Origin: Nitrospirillum sp034653355
GTDB taxonomy: Bacteria; Pseudomonadota; Alphaproteobacteria; Azospirillales; Azospirillaceae
NCBI RefSeq assembly: GCF_034653355.1
Contig: NZ_JAYEER010000004.1
Span: 2,294,001-2,358,000 of the forward strand
Length of the DNA: 64,000 bases
Direction of reading: 5' to 3'
How positions within the stretch are numbered: the first letter of the stretch is position 1; each line of letters begins with the position of its first letter. Position numbers and translations under genes: made by a program. The notes beneath the pieces are model-generated. The model saw nothing but the letters and a program-made list of their open reading frames with translations, had not been told where the DNA came from and searched no databases. This document shows, in pieces, positions 27,475 to 36,177 of this stretch.

Positions 27475-28359
27475 ATGATCGGCGTTTTCGATTCAGGCCA
27501 CGGCGGATTGACGGTCTTGCGCGCCCTGGCCGACCAGATGCCCGATCGCCGCTTCGTCTACCTGGGCGACCACGCCAACGCCCCCTACGGCAACCGCACG
27601 CCGGAGGAGATTTACCGCTATACCGTGGCCGGGGTGGAACGGCTGTTCGGCCTGGACTGCCCCCTGGTCATCCTGGCCTGCAATACCGCCTCGGCCCAGG
27701 CGCTGCGGCGCCTGCAGCAGACCTGGCTGCCCACCGCCTATCCGGACCGCAGGGTCCTGGGCGTGCTGGTGCCCATGGTGGAGGCCATCACCGGCGTGCC
27801 GTGGATGGCCGAGGTGGCCGCCGGATCGCGGGCCGGCGAGCCGCGCACCGTCGCCATCTTCGCCACCCAGCACACCGTCAGCAGCGGATCCTACCCCACC
27901 GAGATCGCCAAGCGCGCGCCGGAGGTGCGGGTGGTGCAGCAGGCCTGCCCTGACCTGGTGCGGCTGATCGAGGCCGATGCCCCGGTTGAGACCATTCGCG
28001 CCGCCATCGAGGGTTATGCCGGGCAGTTGATGGCCCAATTGGACGGCGTGCCGCCGGACGCGGTCGTGCTGGGCTGCACCCACTATCCCCTGGTGGCCGA
28101 CCTGTTCGCCCAGGCCCTGCCCCCCGGCGTGGAAATCCTGGACCAGCCCAACCTGACGGTCAGCAGCCTGCGGGCCTATCTGGAGCGCCACCCGGAATAT
28201 GAGCTGCCCAGCCGGGCGAAGGAGCAGGGCGGCGTGGAGGCTTTCCACACCACGGGGGCCGCCGAGCCCATCACCCGGCTGGCCACCCGCTTCTTCGGCG
28301 GCGAGGCCAAATTCCACAGCATGGGTCCGGACCCCATCCCCGCCAGCTTGAACGGCTAA
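27475..28359 (+). CDS. murI: Glutamate racemase
   Basis: Makes D-glutamate for peptidoglycan. The 294-residue protein has the two catalytic Cys motifs, VILACNTASAQALR and VVLGCTHYPLV, and the N-terminal substrate site GVFDSGHGGLTVL. The ATG at 27475 begins the family-typical MIGVFDSG; an ATG at 27391 would add 28 non-conserved residues. The 3' end overlaps the convergent RES toxin gene by four bases. Confidence 0.95.
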   Translation: MIGVFDSGHGGLTVLRALADQMPDRRFVYLGDHANAPYGNRTPEEIYRYTVAGVERLFGLDCPLVILACNTASAQALRRLQQTWLPTAYPDRRVLGVLVPMVEAITGVPWMAEVAAGSRAGEPRTVAIFATQHTVSSGSYPTEIAKRAPEVRVVQQACPDLVRLIEADAPVETIRAAIEGYAGQLMAQLDGVPPDAVVLGCTHYPLVADLFAQALPPGVEILDQPNLTVSSLRAYLERHPEYELPSRAKEQGGVEAFHTTGAAEPITRLATRFFGGEAKFHSMGPDPIPASLNG

Positions 28360-29060
28360 CGGGGAAACTCCAGCTGTATGGCCGGAAATTCGCACCAGAT
28401 CTGGACGGCCTGGGGGCGGATGAAGAGGTGCCAGCTGGACAGCCGCTTGGGCTTCTTGGCGTCAAAGGCCTGGGGGGTCAGCAAAGCGACGTTGGCCCCA
28501 CCCGCCGGGTCGCGTACCGACTGATAGCGGATGAGCTGGACCCCGCCCACCCGCGCGGCATCGGCCAAGTCCTGGCAGGCGGCATAGTCCGATTTGTCGG
28601 TCCATAGCCCCTGGTCCCGGTCCAGGGGCGGCGCCATCAGGTCCGCCGCTTGGTCCACGGCGCAGCCAACCTCTATCCCCGTCCGCTCCATGGGCCGGGC
28701 GGGAAGCTGCGCCCCGGGTGCCTCCAGGAAGAACAGCAGGGCGTAGTGCGCCGCCTCCGCCGCCGCGGTTTCCGGCCGTTCGGCGGCGTAGTACACCCCG
28801 TCGGGCTGGTGAGCGCGGCGGAAGCGCGAGCCGTGGGGATAGGGCGAATATCGAAAGGGCGTCGCCAGCAGGAAATGCAGCCCGTCGCACTCCGGCGGCA
28901 TGGGCGGCTTGGTTTGCTCCAGCATGTCTTCCAGCAGGGCCTGGTCGGCCAGCGTCCCCACCAGGCGAATGGTGGAAGCGCGCGCTTGGTTTTCCACCAG
29001 CCGCCAGAGATCGTGCCCGTAAGGCCGCGCCTCAGACGCGAGCGCGGCGGGCGTCCACAT
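28356..29060 (-). CDS. RES-domain toxin of a type II toxin–antitoxin system
   Basis: A 234-residue RES-family protein: the first conserved Arg lies in RFRRAHQPDGVYYAAERPET, the conserved Glu follows in AAAEAAHYALLFFL, and the Ser in IRYQSVRDPAGGANVALL. These three residues name the family. Characterised members degrade NAD+ or ADP-ribosylate targets and stop growth. Its 5' end overlaps the antitoxin gene by 29 bp; the order antitoxin–toxin is standard. All signature residues are present, so it is probably active. Confidence 0.88.
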   Translation of the reverse strand: MWTPAALASEARPYGHDLWRLVENQARASTIRLVGTLADQALLEDMLEQTKPPMPPECDGLHFLLATPFRYSPYPHGSRFRRAHQPDGVYYAAERPETAAAEAAHYALLFFLEAPGAQLPARPMERTGIEVGCAVDQAADLMAPPLDRDQGLWTDKSDYAACQDLADAARVGGVQLIRYQSVRDPAGGANVALLTPQAFDAKKPKRLSSWHLFIRPQAVQIWCEFPAIQLEFPR

Positions 29061-29418
29061 AGCTCACAACCGAGGCCAGGCCGACGATGCTTTGGACCAG
29101 GTCGATGGGGCGGCCCCGCAGCGCCAAATTCTCCGCCCGCAACCACGAGCGGGAGCTGGCGTCGTCACCGCCGGTGATGGCGTCCAGGCCCCGGAACATG
29201 CGGATGAACAGCAGGCCCAGTTCGAACGCCTTGTCCTTGCGCGCCAGCTTGAAGGCGCCCGTACGCAGGCGGCTGACGGAGGCCGGCGACACGCCGATGG
29301 TGCGGGCCAGAATGGCGTCCGGCACCTGCAGGATGTCCGCCGCGCGGCACAGCGCCTGGGCCAGCACGGCGCTTTCACGTTCCGGCGAGCGATCCCGCGC
29401 ACTGTCCGAGTGGGACAT
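29032..29418 (-). CDS. Xre/MbcA/ParS-type antitoxin
   Basis: A 128-residue antitoxin with an Xre-like helix-turn-helix (ILARTIGVSPASVSRLRTGA) and a C-terminal MbcA/ParS toxin-binding domain (LGLLFIRMFRGLDAITGGDD, LVQSIVGLASVVSYVDA). The ATG at 29418 has GGAGG five bases upstream; another at 29430 adds four residues. Repeated ATCTTTC/GGAAAGAT sites just upstream are probably its own operator. Confidence 0.88.
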   Translation of the reverse strand: MSHSDSARDRSPERESAVLAQALCRAADILQVPDAILARTIGVSPASVSRLRTGAFKLARKDKAFELGLLFIRMFRGLDAITGGDDASSRSWLRAENLALRGRPIDLVQSIVGLASVVSYVDARRARV

Positions 29419-29430
29419 CACCACCTCCAT

Positions 29431-29466
29431 GGAAAGATTTTGATGTCAATCTTTCTATGGAAAGAT
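29431..29466. promoter_or_regulatory. Candidate autoregulatory operator of the RES/Xre module
   Basis: Three copies of one 7–8-bp motif: GGAAAGAT at 29431–29438, its reverse complement ATCTTTC at 29449–29455, and GGAAAGAT at 29459–29466. The last two form a perfect palindrome with TATG between. They lie directly before the antitoxin start in an AT-rich patch, as expected for repression by the antitoxin. Confidence 0.7.
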
Positions 29467-29500
29467 AAGACGGCCGCTGCGGGTGGTCAATGGGTTCCGC

Positions 29501-30361
29501 TTACAGGCTCTCGAAATCCAGCCCGATGTCGAAGTTGGTGACGGAGTGGGTGAGCCAGCCCAGGGAGATCAGGGTCACGCCCGTCTCCGCCACCGCCCGC
29601 ACCGTCTCCGGCGTGATGCCGCCGGAGGCTTCGGTGATCAGCCGGCCAGCCACCATGCCCACGGCCTGGCGCAGGGTGGCGGGGTCCATGTTGTCCAGCA
29701 GGACGGCGTCCACCGGCAGGGCCAGCAGTTCTTCCAACTGGGCCAGGGTGTCGACCTCCACCTCGATCTTCACCATGTGACCGACATGGGCGCGGGCGCG
29801 CTCCACCGCGGCGCGCAGGCCGCCGGCCGCCACCAGGTGGTTGTCCTTGATCAGGACGGCGTCATCGAGGCCGAAGCGGTGGTTGCCGCCGCCGCCCACG
29901 CGCACGGCGTATTTCTCAAGCGCGCGCAGGCCGGGCGTGGTCTTGCGGGTGCAGACGATATGGGCGCCCGTGCCCTCGATAGCCCGTACCAGTTCCGCCG
30001 TCTTGGAGGCGATGCCGCACAGGCGGCCCAGCAGGTTCAGGGCCGTGCGCTCCCCCGACAGGATGGGGCGGGCCGCCCCCTCCACCACCGCCACCGCTTG
30101 GCCAGCCGCCACATGGGTGCCGTCGGCCACCAGGGTGCGCACCGACAGGCTGGGGTCCAGCAGGGAGAAGGCGGACAGCGCCGGAGCCAGGCCGGCGACG
30201 ACGCCGGCGTGGCGGGCCTGGAACAGGGCGCGGGCCTGGGTTTCCACCGGGATGCAGGCATCGGCCGTGACGTCGCCCGCCCGGCCCAGATCCTCCAGCA
30301 ACGCGGCGCGGACCAAGCCTTCGTACATCACGGGATAAAGCGGGGCGAAAGGCGTGCTCAT
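29501..30361 (-). CDS. nadC: Nicotinate-nucleotide pyrophosphorylase (carboxylating)
   Basis: Quinolinate phosphoribosyltransferase, the third step of de novo NAD synthesis. The 286-residue protein has the N-terminal LVRAALLEDLGRAGDVTADA, the substrate-binding CTRKTTPGLRALEKYAV, VRVGGGGNHRFGLDDAVLIK and DNH, and a C-terminal barrel (VEVDTLAQLEEL, VLLDNMDPATL). Its ATG overlaps the nadB stop by four bases. Confidence 0.95.
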   Translation of the reverse strand: MSTPFAPLYPVMYEGLVRAALLEDLGRAGDVTADACIPVETQARALFQARHAGVVAGLAPALSAFSLLDPSLSVRTLVADGTHVAAGQAVAVVEGAARPILSGERTALNLLGRLCGIASKTAELVRAIEGTGAHIVCTRKTTPGLRALEKYAVRVGGGGNHRFGLDDAVLIKDNHLVAAGGLRAAVERARAHVGHMVKIEVEVDTLAQLEELLALPVDAVLLDNMDPATLRQAVGMVAGRLITEASGGITPETVRAVAETGVTLISLGWLTHSVTNFDIGLDFESL

Positions 30362-32013
30362 GAACGGGTTTCCCGGGTGGTGGCGGGCTCAACCTCGGCC
30401 ACGCGGCCGAGGTCGGAATAGGTCAGGATCTGGTGATGGCGCCAGGCGTCGCGGGTTTCCGGATGATCCGCCCGGGTATGGGCGCCCCGGCTTTCCTCCC
30501 GGCGCTTGGCCGCCTCCACCACCAGGCGGGACAGCAGCAGGCGGTTGCGCAGTTCCAGGCCGGCGCGGATGCCGGCATAGTCGCGGGCCGGCGCCAGGTG
30601 GTCCGCGGCCACGGCCAGGCCCCGCAGGCGCAGCGCCGCCTCGGCCAGGCCCAGGCCATCGCGCACCAGGCCCACCTTCTCCGCCATCAACCGCTGCGCC
30701 TCGGCCGCCAGGTCGGCGGCGGGGGCGCCGCCGGGCACGGTGGGGGCCTCAGGCACGGCCACCGGCTGGGGGGTGGCCGGTTCGGCCGTGAGCGCCGCCG
30801 CCACGCGGCCGGCGAACACCACCGCCTCCAGCAGCGAGTTGCTGGCCAAGCGGTTGGCGCCGTGGACATGGGTGCAGGCGACCTCACCCGCCGCCCACAA
30901 TCCTGGGATGGAGGTGCGGCCATCGGCATCCGTCAGCACGCCGCCCATGTGGTAGTGCGCGGCAGGCGCCACGGGGACGGGGGCGGCGGCGGGGTCCAGG
31001 CCGGCCTCGGCGCAGATGCCAGCCACGGTGGGGAATTTTTCCGACTTTCCAGCCGCCCACAAGGGCCGCAGGTCCAGGAACACCTTTTCGCCCCACGCCA
31101 CGCGGCGGCCGATGGCGCGGGCCACCACGTCACGGGGCGCCAATTCGGCGTCGGGATGCTCTTCGGCCATGAAGGCGTGGCCGCCGGCGTCCAGCACCTT
31201 GGCGCCGGCGCCACGCAGCGCCTCGGTCAGCAGAGGCCGGCGGCCGGGCGGGCCGGCGACGGCCAGGGCCGTCGGGTGGAACTGCACGAATTCCAGGTCG
31301 GCCAGATGGGCGCCGGCACGGGCGGCCAGCGCCATGCCATCACCCGTGGCCTCGGGCGGATTGGTGGTCACGGCCCACAGCTGGCCGGTGCCGCCGGTGG
31401 CCAGGACCACATGCGGGGCGACGTGCAGCACCCAGCCGACACCGTCCTCATAGGCCAGAACGCCCTGCGCCCGCCGCCCGCGCCCGGTCTCACGCACCAC
31501 CAGGTCGGCGGCGGCGGCGCGGGTGTGGATGCTGATGCCCGGGGTGGCGCGCACGCGCGCGGCCAGGAAGGTCACCAGGGTACGGCCGGTGGCGTCGCCG
31601 CCGGCATGCAGGATGCGGTGGCGGCCGTGCGCCGCCTCGCGCCCCAGCAAGGGCCTGCCGTCGGCCCCCCGGTCGGCGGGCAGGCCGGCGTCCAGCAGGG
31701 TGGACATCTCGACAATGCCGGCCTCGGCCAGGAGGCGGGCCATGCTGGGATCCGTCAGTCCCGCCCCGGCGGCGACCGTGTCGGCGGCATGGTCGGCGGC
31801 GCTGTCGCCGTCACCCAGCGCCACGGCCACACCACCCTGGGCCCACAGGCTGGACCCGCCGGGCAGGTCGTCCGTCTTGGTCAGCAGGCGGACCTTCCGC
31901 CCGGCCTGGGCCAGGGCCAGCGAGGCCGCCATGCCGGCCGTGCCGGACCCGACCACCACCACATCGCTGTGGACCACCTTAACAGGCGACACCGGATAAG
32001 ACGCGCCATCCAT
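30358..32013 (-). CDS. nadB: L-aspartate oxidase
   Basis: Oxidises L-aspartate to iminoaspartate for NAD synthesis, with FAD. About 550 residues: the FAD-binding VVVVGSGTAGMAASLALAQA, the active-site loop LPGGSSLWAQGGVAVALG, and the fumarate-reductase-like GGVLTDADGRTSIPGLWAAG and GANRLASNSLLEAVVFAG. A GTG at 32031 would add six residues. It is coupled to nadC (ATGA) and lies about 75 bp after nadA. Confidence 0.95.
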   Translation of the reverse strand: MDGASYPVSPVKVVHSDVVVVGSGTAGMAASLALAQAGRKVRLLTKTDDLPGGSSLWAQGGVAVALGDGDSAADHAADTVAAGAGLTDPSMARLLAEAGIVEMSTLLDAGLPADRGADGRPLLGREAAHGRHRILHAGGDATGRTLVTFLAARVRATPGISIHTRAAAADLVVRETGRGRRAQGVLAYEDGVGWVLHVAPHVVLATGGTGQLWAVTTNPPEATGDGMALAARAGAHLADLEFVQFHPTALAVAGPPGRRPLLTEALRGAGAKVLDAGGHAFMAEEHPDAELAPRDVVARAIGRRVAWGEKVFLDLRPLWAAGKSEKFPTVAGICAEAGLDPAAAPVPVAPAAHYHMGGVLTDADGRTSIPGLWAAGEVACTHVHGANRLASNSLLEAVVFAGRVAAALTAEPATPQPVAVPEAPTVPGGAPAADLAAEAQRLMAEKVGLVRDGLGLAEAALRLRGLAVAADHLAPARDYAGIRAGLELRNRLLLSRLVVEAAKRREESRGAHTRADHPETRDAWRHHQILTYSDLGRVAEVEPATTRETRS

Positions 32014-32090
32014 GGCATCAGGCTCCGTCACCAGAGGAACGGGACGGCCGGCCGAACATCCGGCCGGCCTTGGGTGTCATACGAACGGGA

Positions 32091-33101
32091 TCAGCAGCCC
32101 ACGGCCAGCATGCGCTCCACCGCCAGGCGGGCGCGATCGGCCACCGTGGGGTCGATCTCCACCTTGGGCTCCATCGTCCGCAACGACTCCAGGATGTTGG
32201 AGAGGCTGACCCGCTTCATGTGGGGGCACAGGTTGCAAGGACGGATGAATTCCACGTCCGGATATTCGGTCGCGACGTTGTCGCTCATGGAGCATTCGGT
32301 GACCATCAGCACCCGGTTCGGCCGCGCCTCGCCCACATACTCCACCATGCGGGCGGTGCTGCCGACGAAGTCGGCTTCGGCCAGCACCTCGGGTGGACAT
32401 TCGGGGTGGGCGATGATGGTCAGATCCTTGAAGCGGGCGCGGTAGTCGCGCAGTTCCGACCCCGTGAAGCGCTCATGCACCTCGCAGTGGCCCTGCCACT
32501 TGATGATCTTCTTCTTGGTCTGGGTGGCGACCCAGCTGGCCAGGTATTCATCGGGCAAGAACAGCACGCTGTCGCTGTCCAGCGATTCCACGATCTCCAC
32601 CGCGTTGCCGGAGGTGCAGCAGATGTCGCTTTCCGCCTTCACCTCGGCCGAGGTGTTGACGTAGGTGACCACCGGCACGCCGGGGTGCGCCTCGCGCAGC
32701 AGGCGGATGTCGGCGGCGGTGATGCTGTCGGCCAGCGAGCAGCCGGCGCGCATGTCGGGCATCAGCACCGTCTTGGACGGGTTCAGGATCTTGGCCGTCT
32801 CGGCCATGAAATGCACGCCGGCCATGACGATGACGTCGGCGTCCGTCTGCGCCGCCTTGCGCGCCAGCGCCAGGCTGTCGCCCACGATGTCGGAAACGCA
32901 GTGGAAGATTTCCGGCGTCTGGTAGTTGTGCGCCAGGATGACGGCGTTGCGTTCCTTCTTCAGCGTGTTGATGGCGTGCACCAGCGGCGCGTGGAAGGGC
33001 CACTCCACCTCCGGGATCACCTTGGCCACCCGCTCATACAGGGGGCGGGTCGCGGCGGCGACGGCGGGGGTGTATTCGAGATCGATCTCGGCAACGGACA
33101 T
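32091..33101 (-). CDS. nadA: Quinolinate synthase
   Basis: Condenses iminoaspartate with dihydroxyacetone phosphate to quinolinate using a [4Fe-4S] cluster. The 336-residue protein has AVILAHNYQTPEIFHCVSDI, MPDMRAGCSLADSI (first cluster Cys), CCTSGNAVEIVESL (second), and RPCNLCPHMKRVSL (third), the arrangement known in NadA. The ATG at 33101 follows an AGGTG; the frame is open upstream but without start signals. First gene of the nadA–nadB–nadC operon. Confidence 0.95.
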   Translation of the reverse strand: MSVAEIDLEYTPAVAAATRPLYERVAKVIPEVEWPFHAPLVHAINTLKKERNAVILAHNYQTPEIFHCVSDIVGDSLALARKAAQTDADVIVMAGVHFMAETAKILNPSKTVLMPDMRAGCSLADSITAADIRLLREAHPGVPVVTYVNTSAEVKAESDICCTSGNAVEIVESLDSDSVLFLPDEYLASWVATQTKKKIIKWQGHCEVHERFTGSELRDYRARFKDLTIIAHPECPPEVLAEADFVGSTARMVEYVGEARPNRVLMVTECSMSDNVATEYPDVEFIRPCNLCPHMKRVSLSNILESLRTMEPKVEIDPTVADRARLAVERMLAVGC

Positions 33102-33198
33102 CGGGACACCTGGCAAACGAACGCGCCACGAACGACATCGGCCCGCATGGCCGGCCCCCACGGCGCGACAAGCGGGGGCATCTTCCCTGTATCTTCAC

Positions 33199-33229
33199 CA
33201 CCCTTATGCTCTATTTGAGCATTAGGGTG
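33199..33229. promoter_or_regulatory. Palindromic operator 1 upstream of nadA (NadQ-like)
   Basis: CACCCTTATGCTC (33199–33211), spacer TATTT, GAGCATTAGGGTG (33217–33229): 12 of 13 arm positions pair. The core TTATGCTC/GAGCATTA is repeated in operator 2. NAD genes of alphaproteobacteria are often repressed by NadQ at such TGCTC/GAGCA palindromes; this assignment is from memory of the family and position. Confidence 0.7.
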
Positions 33230-33231
33230 AC

Positions 33232-33252
33232 TAATGCTCGCGCGGAGCATAA
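33232..33252. promoter_or_regulatory. Palindromic operator 2 upstream of nadA (NadQ-like)
   Basis: TAATGCTC (33232–33239), spacer GCGCG, GAGCATAA (33245–33252). Same core and 5-bp spacer as operator 1; the centres are 28 bp apart. Confidence 0.65.
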
Positions 33253-33354
33253 GGGGTGTCAAGCCCGCTCTCAGGGACCATTCATGTAACTGTCACAGGG
33301 GTGACCCGGGTCCACCGCATCGCTGCGGGTGCGAGAAACGAGACCCCAGAAACG

Positions 33355-33380
33355 GAAAAAGCGGCCGAAGTCAGCCGCTT
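33355..33380 (-). terminator. Rho-independent terminator of the RlmI-like methyltransferase gene
   Basis: On the minus strand AAGCGGC (33380–33374), an 8-base loop and GCCGCTT (33365–33359) are followed by TTTCC. It lies about 45 bp beyond the methyltransferase stop. Confidence 0.75.
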
Positions 33381-33422
33381 ATCCCTATTTGTTCTCGCAC
33401 TTCCACGCCACCGGGCGCCGCC

Positions 33423-34613
33423 TTAGTCCAGGGCGAACACTTCCGCCTTGAGGTAGGCGCTTTCCGGCAGCAAAGGATGCACCGGGTGGTCCGGGCCGGC
33501 GCCGGAAAAGCGCAGGATGCGGCCCTGGCGGCGGGCGTCCCCCAGGCCCTTGGCCACCAGTTCGGCGAACATGTCCGGCGGCATGTTATGGCTGCAGCTG
33601 GCCACCAGCAGAATGCCGCCGGGGGCGGTGATCTGGGCGCCCAGCTTGGCCAGCTTGCGGTAGGCGCGGCTGCCGTTGGCCAGGTCCTTCTTGGACTTCA
33701 CGAAGGCCGGCGGATCGCAGATCACCACCTCGAAGGTCTCGCCCCCCTCCGCCAGGCGCTCCAGCTCGGCGAAGGCGTCGGCCTTACGCAGTTCCACCGT
33801 GTCGGCGACGCCGTTGGCCGCCGCCGCCTTGCCGGCCAGTTCCAGGGCGCCGGCCGACCGGTCGACCAGCACGGTGCGCGCCGCCCCCCGGGTGGCCGCC
33901 AGCACACCGAAACCGCCGCAATAGCTGTAGAAATCGATGACCGAGCGACCCTGGGCCAAGCTGGCGACGAAGGCGCGATGGTCGCGCTGATCATAGAACC
34001 AGCCCGTCTTCTGCCCGCCCGCCGGGTCGGCGAAGAAGGTGGCGCCGTTCTCCTCCACCTTGATGGGCCCGTCGACGGCCCCCACGGCCACGCGCACCTC
34101 CTCCCCCACCCCTTCCAGGCCGCGGGCGGCGCTATCATTGCGCAGGATGATGGACGCGCCGGGGAACACCGTGCCCAAACCCTCCAGGATCTGGGGCAGC
34201 AGCCGATCCATGCCGGCGGAGTTGGCCTGCACCACCAGCACATCGCCGTAGCGGTCGACGATCAGCGCCGGCAGGCCGTCCGCCTCGGCATGCACAAGGC
34301 GGTAGTAGGGCCGGCCGATCATCCGGTCGCGCAGCGCCGCCGCCGTGCGGAAGCGCTCGGCGAAGAAGCCGGCGTCGATGGTCGCCGACAGGTCGCGGGT
34401 CAGCACGCGCGCCGCGATCAGGGTGTGGGGGTTGAAGGTGGCGATGCCCAGCACGCCGCCGCCGGCGTCGGCCAGCCGCACCAGCCCGCCACGGGCCAAA
34501 GCCTTGGCGGCGGCATCCATCTGGATTTCGTTGGAATAGGCCCAGGGGTGGCCACCGGCCACGCGCTTGTGCCGGCCCGCCTGGAACAGCAGGGTGGGGA
34601 GCTTTTCAGTCAT
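33423..34613 (-). CDS. RlmI-like 23S rRNA (cytosine-C5) methyltransferase family protein
   Basis: A 396-residue class I SAM methyltransferase. An N-terminal PUA domain (RHKRVAGGHPWAYSNEIQMD) precedes a domain with DRYGDVLVVQAN, then the catalytic Rossmann part with VIDFYSYCGGFGVLAATRGA and VICDPPAFVKSKKDLANGSR. The catalytic Cys candidate is in LVASCSHNM. This matches the RlmI (m5C1962) family. The start at 34613 gives MTEKLPTLLF; the open frame upstream adds 11 unlikely residues. Confidence 0.88.
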   Translation of the reverse strand: MTEKLPTLLFQAGRHKRVAGGHPWAYSNEIQMDAAAKALARGGLVRLADAGGGVLGIATFNPHTLIAARVLTRDLSATIDAGFFAERFRTAAALRDRMIGRPYYRLVHAEADGLPALIVDRYGDVLVVQANSAGMDRLLPQILEGLGTVFPGASIILRNDSAARGLEGVGEEVRVAVGAVDGPIKVEENGATFFADPAGGQKTGWFYDQRDHRAFVASLAQGRSVIDFYSYCGGFGVLAATRGAARTVLVDRSAGALELAGKAAAANGVADTVELRKADAFAELERLAEGGETFEVVICDPPAFVKSKKDLANGSRAYRKLAKLGAQITAPGGILLVASCSHNMPPDMFAELVAKGLGDARRQGRILRFSGAGPDHPVHPLLPESAYLKAEVFALD

Positions 34614-34694
34614 GGGCCGGAGAATACCGCGCGGCCCCGAAGGCACAACGGCAAAGGGCGCAAGGGCTCCCGTCGCCAGGAACGCATCTGGTCC

Positions 34695-35165
34695 TCAGGC
34701 CGGCGCGGCCATCGGTTCGGCCACCAGGTGCTTGCACAGGCGGCGCCCCTCGGGCAGATGGCCCAGGGCGCGGAAGCGCGCCAGCGACGGATGGGCCTTC
34801 ACCTGGCTGTCCGGCAGGGTGACGTGGATGGCGTCGCAGCCGTACCGGCGGGCGATCCGGTCCATTTCCGCCAGCAAGGCGTCACCCGCCCCTTCCGGAT
34901 CGAAAAGGTCCAGGGCCACGAACACGTCCACCTGCAAGCCCAAGCGATGATCCAGATCCGGCACCACCAGGTAGGAGAACAGGCCATGCATGTAGCGATG
35001 GTCCAGCTGCACCGTGACGATGCCACCGCGGCTGCCGGGCGCCAGCAGGGCCTGGGCGTGGTCGCGCCAACGCTCCACCGTCAAGTCCGGATAGAACGGG
35101 CGCATCAGCGCATAGGCCTGATCGATCTGTCGGGCGTCCAGGGGACGGGTCACGAAGGTGGGCAT
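34695..35165 (-). CDS. GNAT-like N-acetyltransferase
   Basis: A 156-residue protein beginning MPTFVTRPLDARQIDQAYAL. The order of strands and helices and the C-terminal GDALLAEMDRIARRYGCDAI with VTLPDSQVKAHPSLARFRAL fit the GNAT fold, although the pyrophosphate-binding loop is degenerate. An upstream ATG at 35198 is possible. It is divergent from an FNR-type regulator; the candidate FNR box between them suggests oxygen control. Substrate unknown. Confidence 0.65.
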   Translation of the reverse strand: MPTFVTRPLDARQIDQAYALMRPFYPDLTVERWRDHAQALLAPGSRGGIVTVQLDHRYMHGLFSYLVVPDLDHRLGLQVDVFVALDLFDPEGAGDALLAEMDRIARRYGCDAIHVTLPDSQVKAHPSLARFRALGHLPEGRRLCKHLVAEPMAAPA

Positions 35166-35225
35166 GAAGGCGCAAATCCGAGACTGAGGGATAGCCATCC
35201 TGATGCCAGGCCCCGAACCGCCGCC

Positions 35226-35239
35226 ATGACATGGATCAA
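35226..35239. promoter_or_regulatory. Candidate FNR box between the GNAT gene and the FNR-type regulator
   Basis: ATGACATGGATCAA: half-site ATCAA is perfect and ATGAC differs by one base from the TTGAC half-site common in FNR/FixK sites, with the required four-base spacer. It lies about 60 bp upstream of the GNAT start and 175 bp upstream of the regulator. Confidence 0.5.
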
Positions 35240-35415
35240 AGAATAAACGCGGGATTGGAGTAAGCCAGTCATCGCCATGTCTAGGCTTTTCCTCAGTCGT
35301 TTCCTGGCTATATGCTGACCTCGCGGCACTGATTGGGGAACGAAAGATCGGCCGCATCCCTCCGACCGCGATCCGCGCGGGCTCCGGAGGTGACGGCTGA
35401 CAGCGGAGTGCGGCG

Positions 35416-36177
35416 ATGACCCACATCGATTTTGCCTATTCCAGGGATTCGAACACCCAAACCAACGGGAAGACCGACCCGGCCAGCGAAATCCACCCCT
35501 GCAGCGCCTGCACCGTTCGCACCCTGACCGTCTGCGCCGCCTTGGAGGCGGAGGAACTGCGCCGCCTGGCGGAGATCCTGCAGACCACGCGCTTCGACGC
35601 CGGCCATACGGTGTTCGGCGAGGGCGACCCGGCGGAAACGCTGTACAACGTCACCTCCGGCACGGTGAAGGTCTACAAGCTGCTGCCGGACGGCCGGCGG
35701 CAGATCACGGGCTTCCTGCTGCCGGGCGACTTCTTCGGCCTGTCGGTCAACGACAGCTACGCCTACACCGCCGAGACGGTGACGCCGGTGTCGCTGTGCC
35801 GTTTCCCCCGGCGCCGCATGGAGGCGCTGCTGGATGAGTTCCCCAAGATGCAGCGCCGCCTGTTCTCCATGGCGTCGAACGAGCTGGCGGCGGCGCAGGA
35901 CCAGATGCTGCTGCTGGGCCGCAAGACGGCCAAGGAGAAGATCTGCTCCTTCCTGCTGCTGCTGTCGCAGCGGGCCAGCCGGCGCGGCCACAAGACCAAC
36001 CCGGTGCACGTGCCCATGAGCCGCGCCGATATCGCCGACTATCTGGGCCTGACCACAGAAACCGTCAGCCGCACCTTCACCCAGCTGAAGACCAGCCGGG
36101 TCATCAGCCTGCTGGAAGGCAACAAGGTGCAGATCCAGGACATGGATGACCTGCTGGATCTGGCCGAGGGCGCCTGA
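35416..36177 (+). CDS. FNR-type oxygen-sensing transcriptional regulator (Crp/Fnr family)
   Basis: A 253-residue regulator. The N-terminus has three Cys (29, 32 and 40, in HPCSACTVRTLTVC) and the cyclic-nucleotide-like domain a fourth (in VSLCRFPR), the ligand set for an oxygen-labile [4Fe-4S] cluster. The C-terminal helix-turn-helix RADIADYLGLTTETVSRTFT has the Glu and Ser–Arg that read TTGAT half-sites. By family it should control microaerobic and anaerobic respiration genes, as FnrN/AadR proteins do. Confidence 0.92.
   Translation: MTHIDFAYSRDSNTQTNGKTDPASEIHPCSACTVRTLTVCAALEAEELRRLAEILQTTRFDAGHTVFGEGDPAETLYNVTSGTVKVYKLLPDGRRQITGFLLPGDFFGLSVNDSYAYTAETVTPVSLCRFPRRRMEALLDEFPKMQRRLFSMASNELAAAQDQMLLLGRKTAKEKICSFLLLLSQRASRRGHKTNPVHVPMSRADIADYLGLTTETVSRTFTQLKTSRVISLLEGNKVQIQDMDDLLDLAEGA

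Larger units (their letters stand above)
33102..33422. other. Intergenic region upstream of nadA
   Basis: About 320 bp without a gene. It carries the nadA promoter side with two palindromes (33199–33252) and, near 33360, a terminator for the unit read from the right. The middle part (33260–33345) shows nothing recognisable. Confidence 0.6.
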
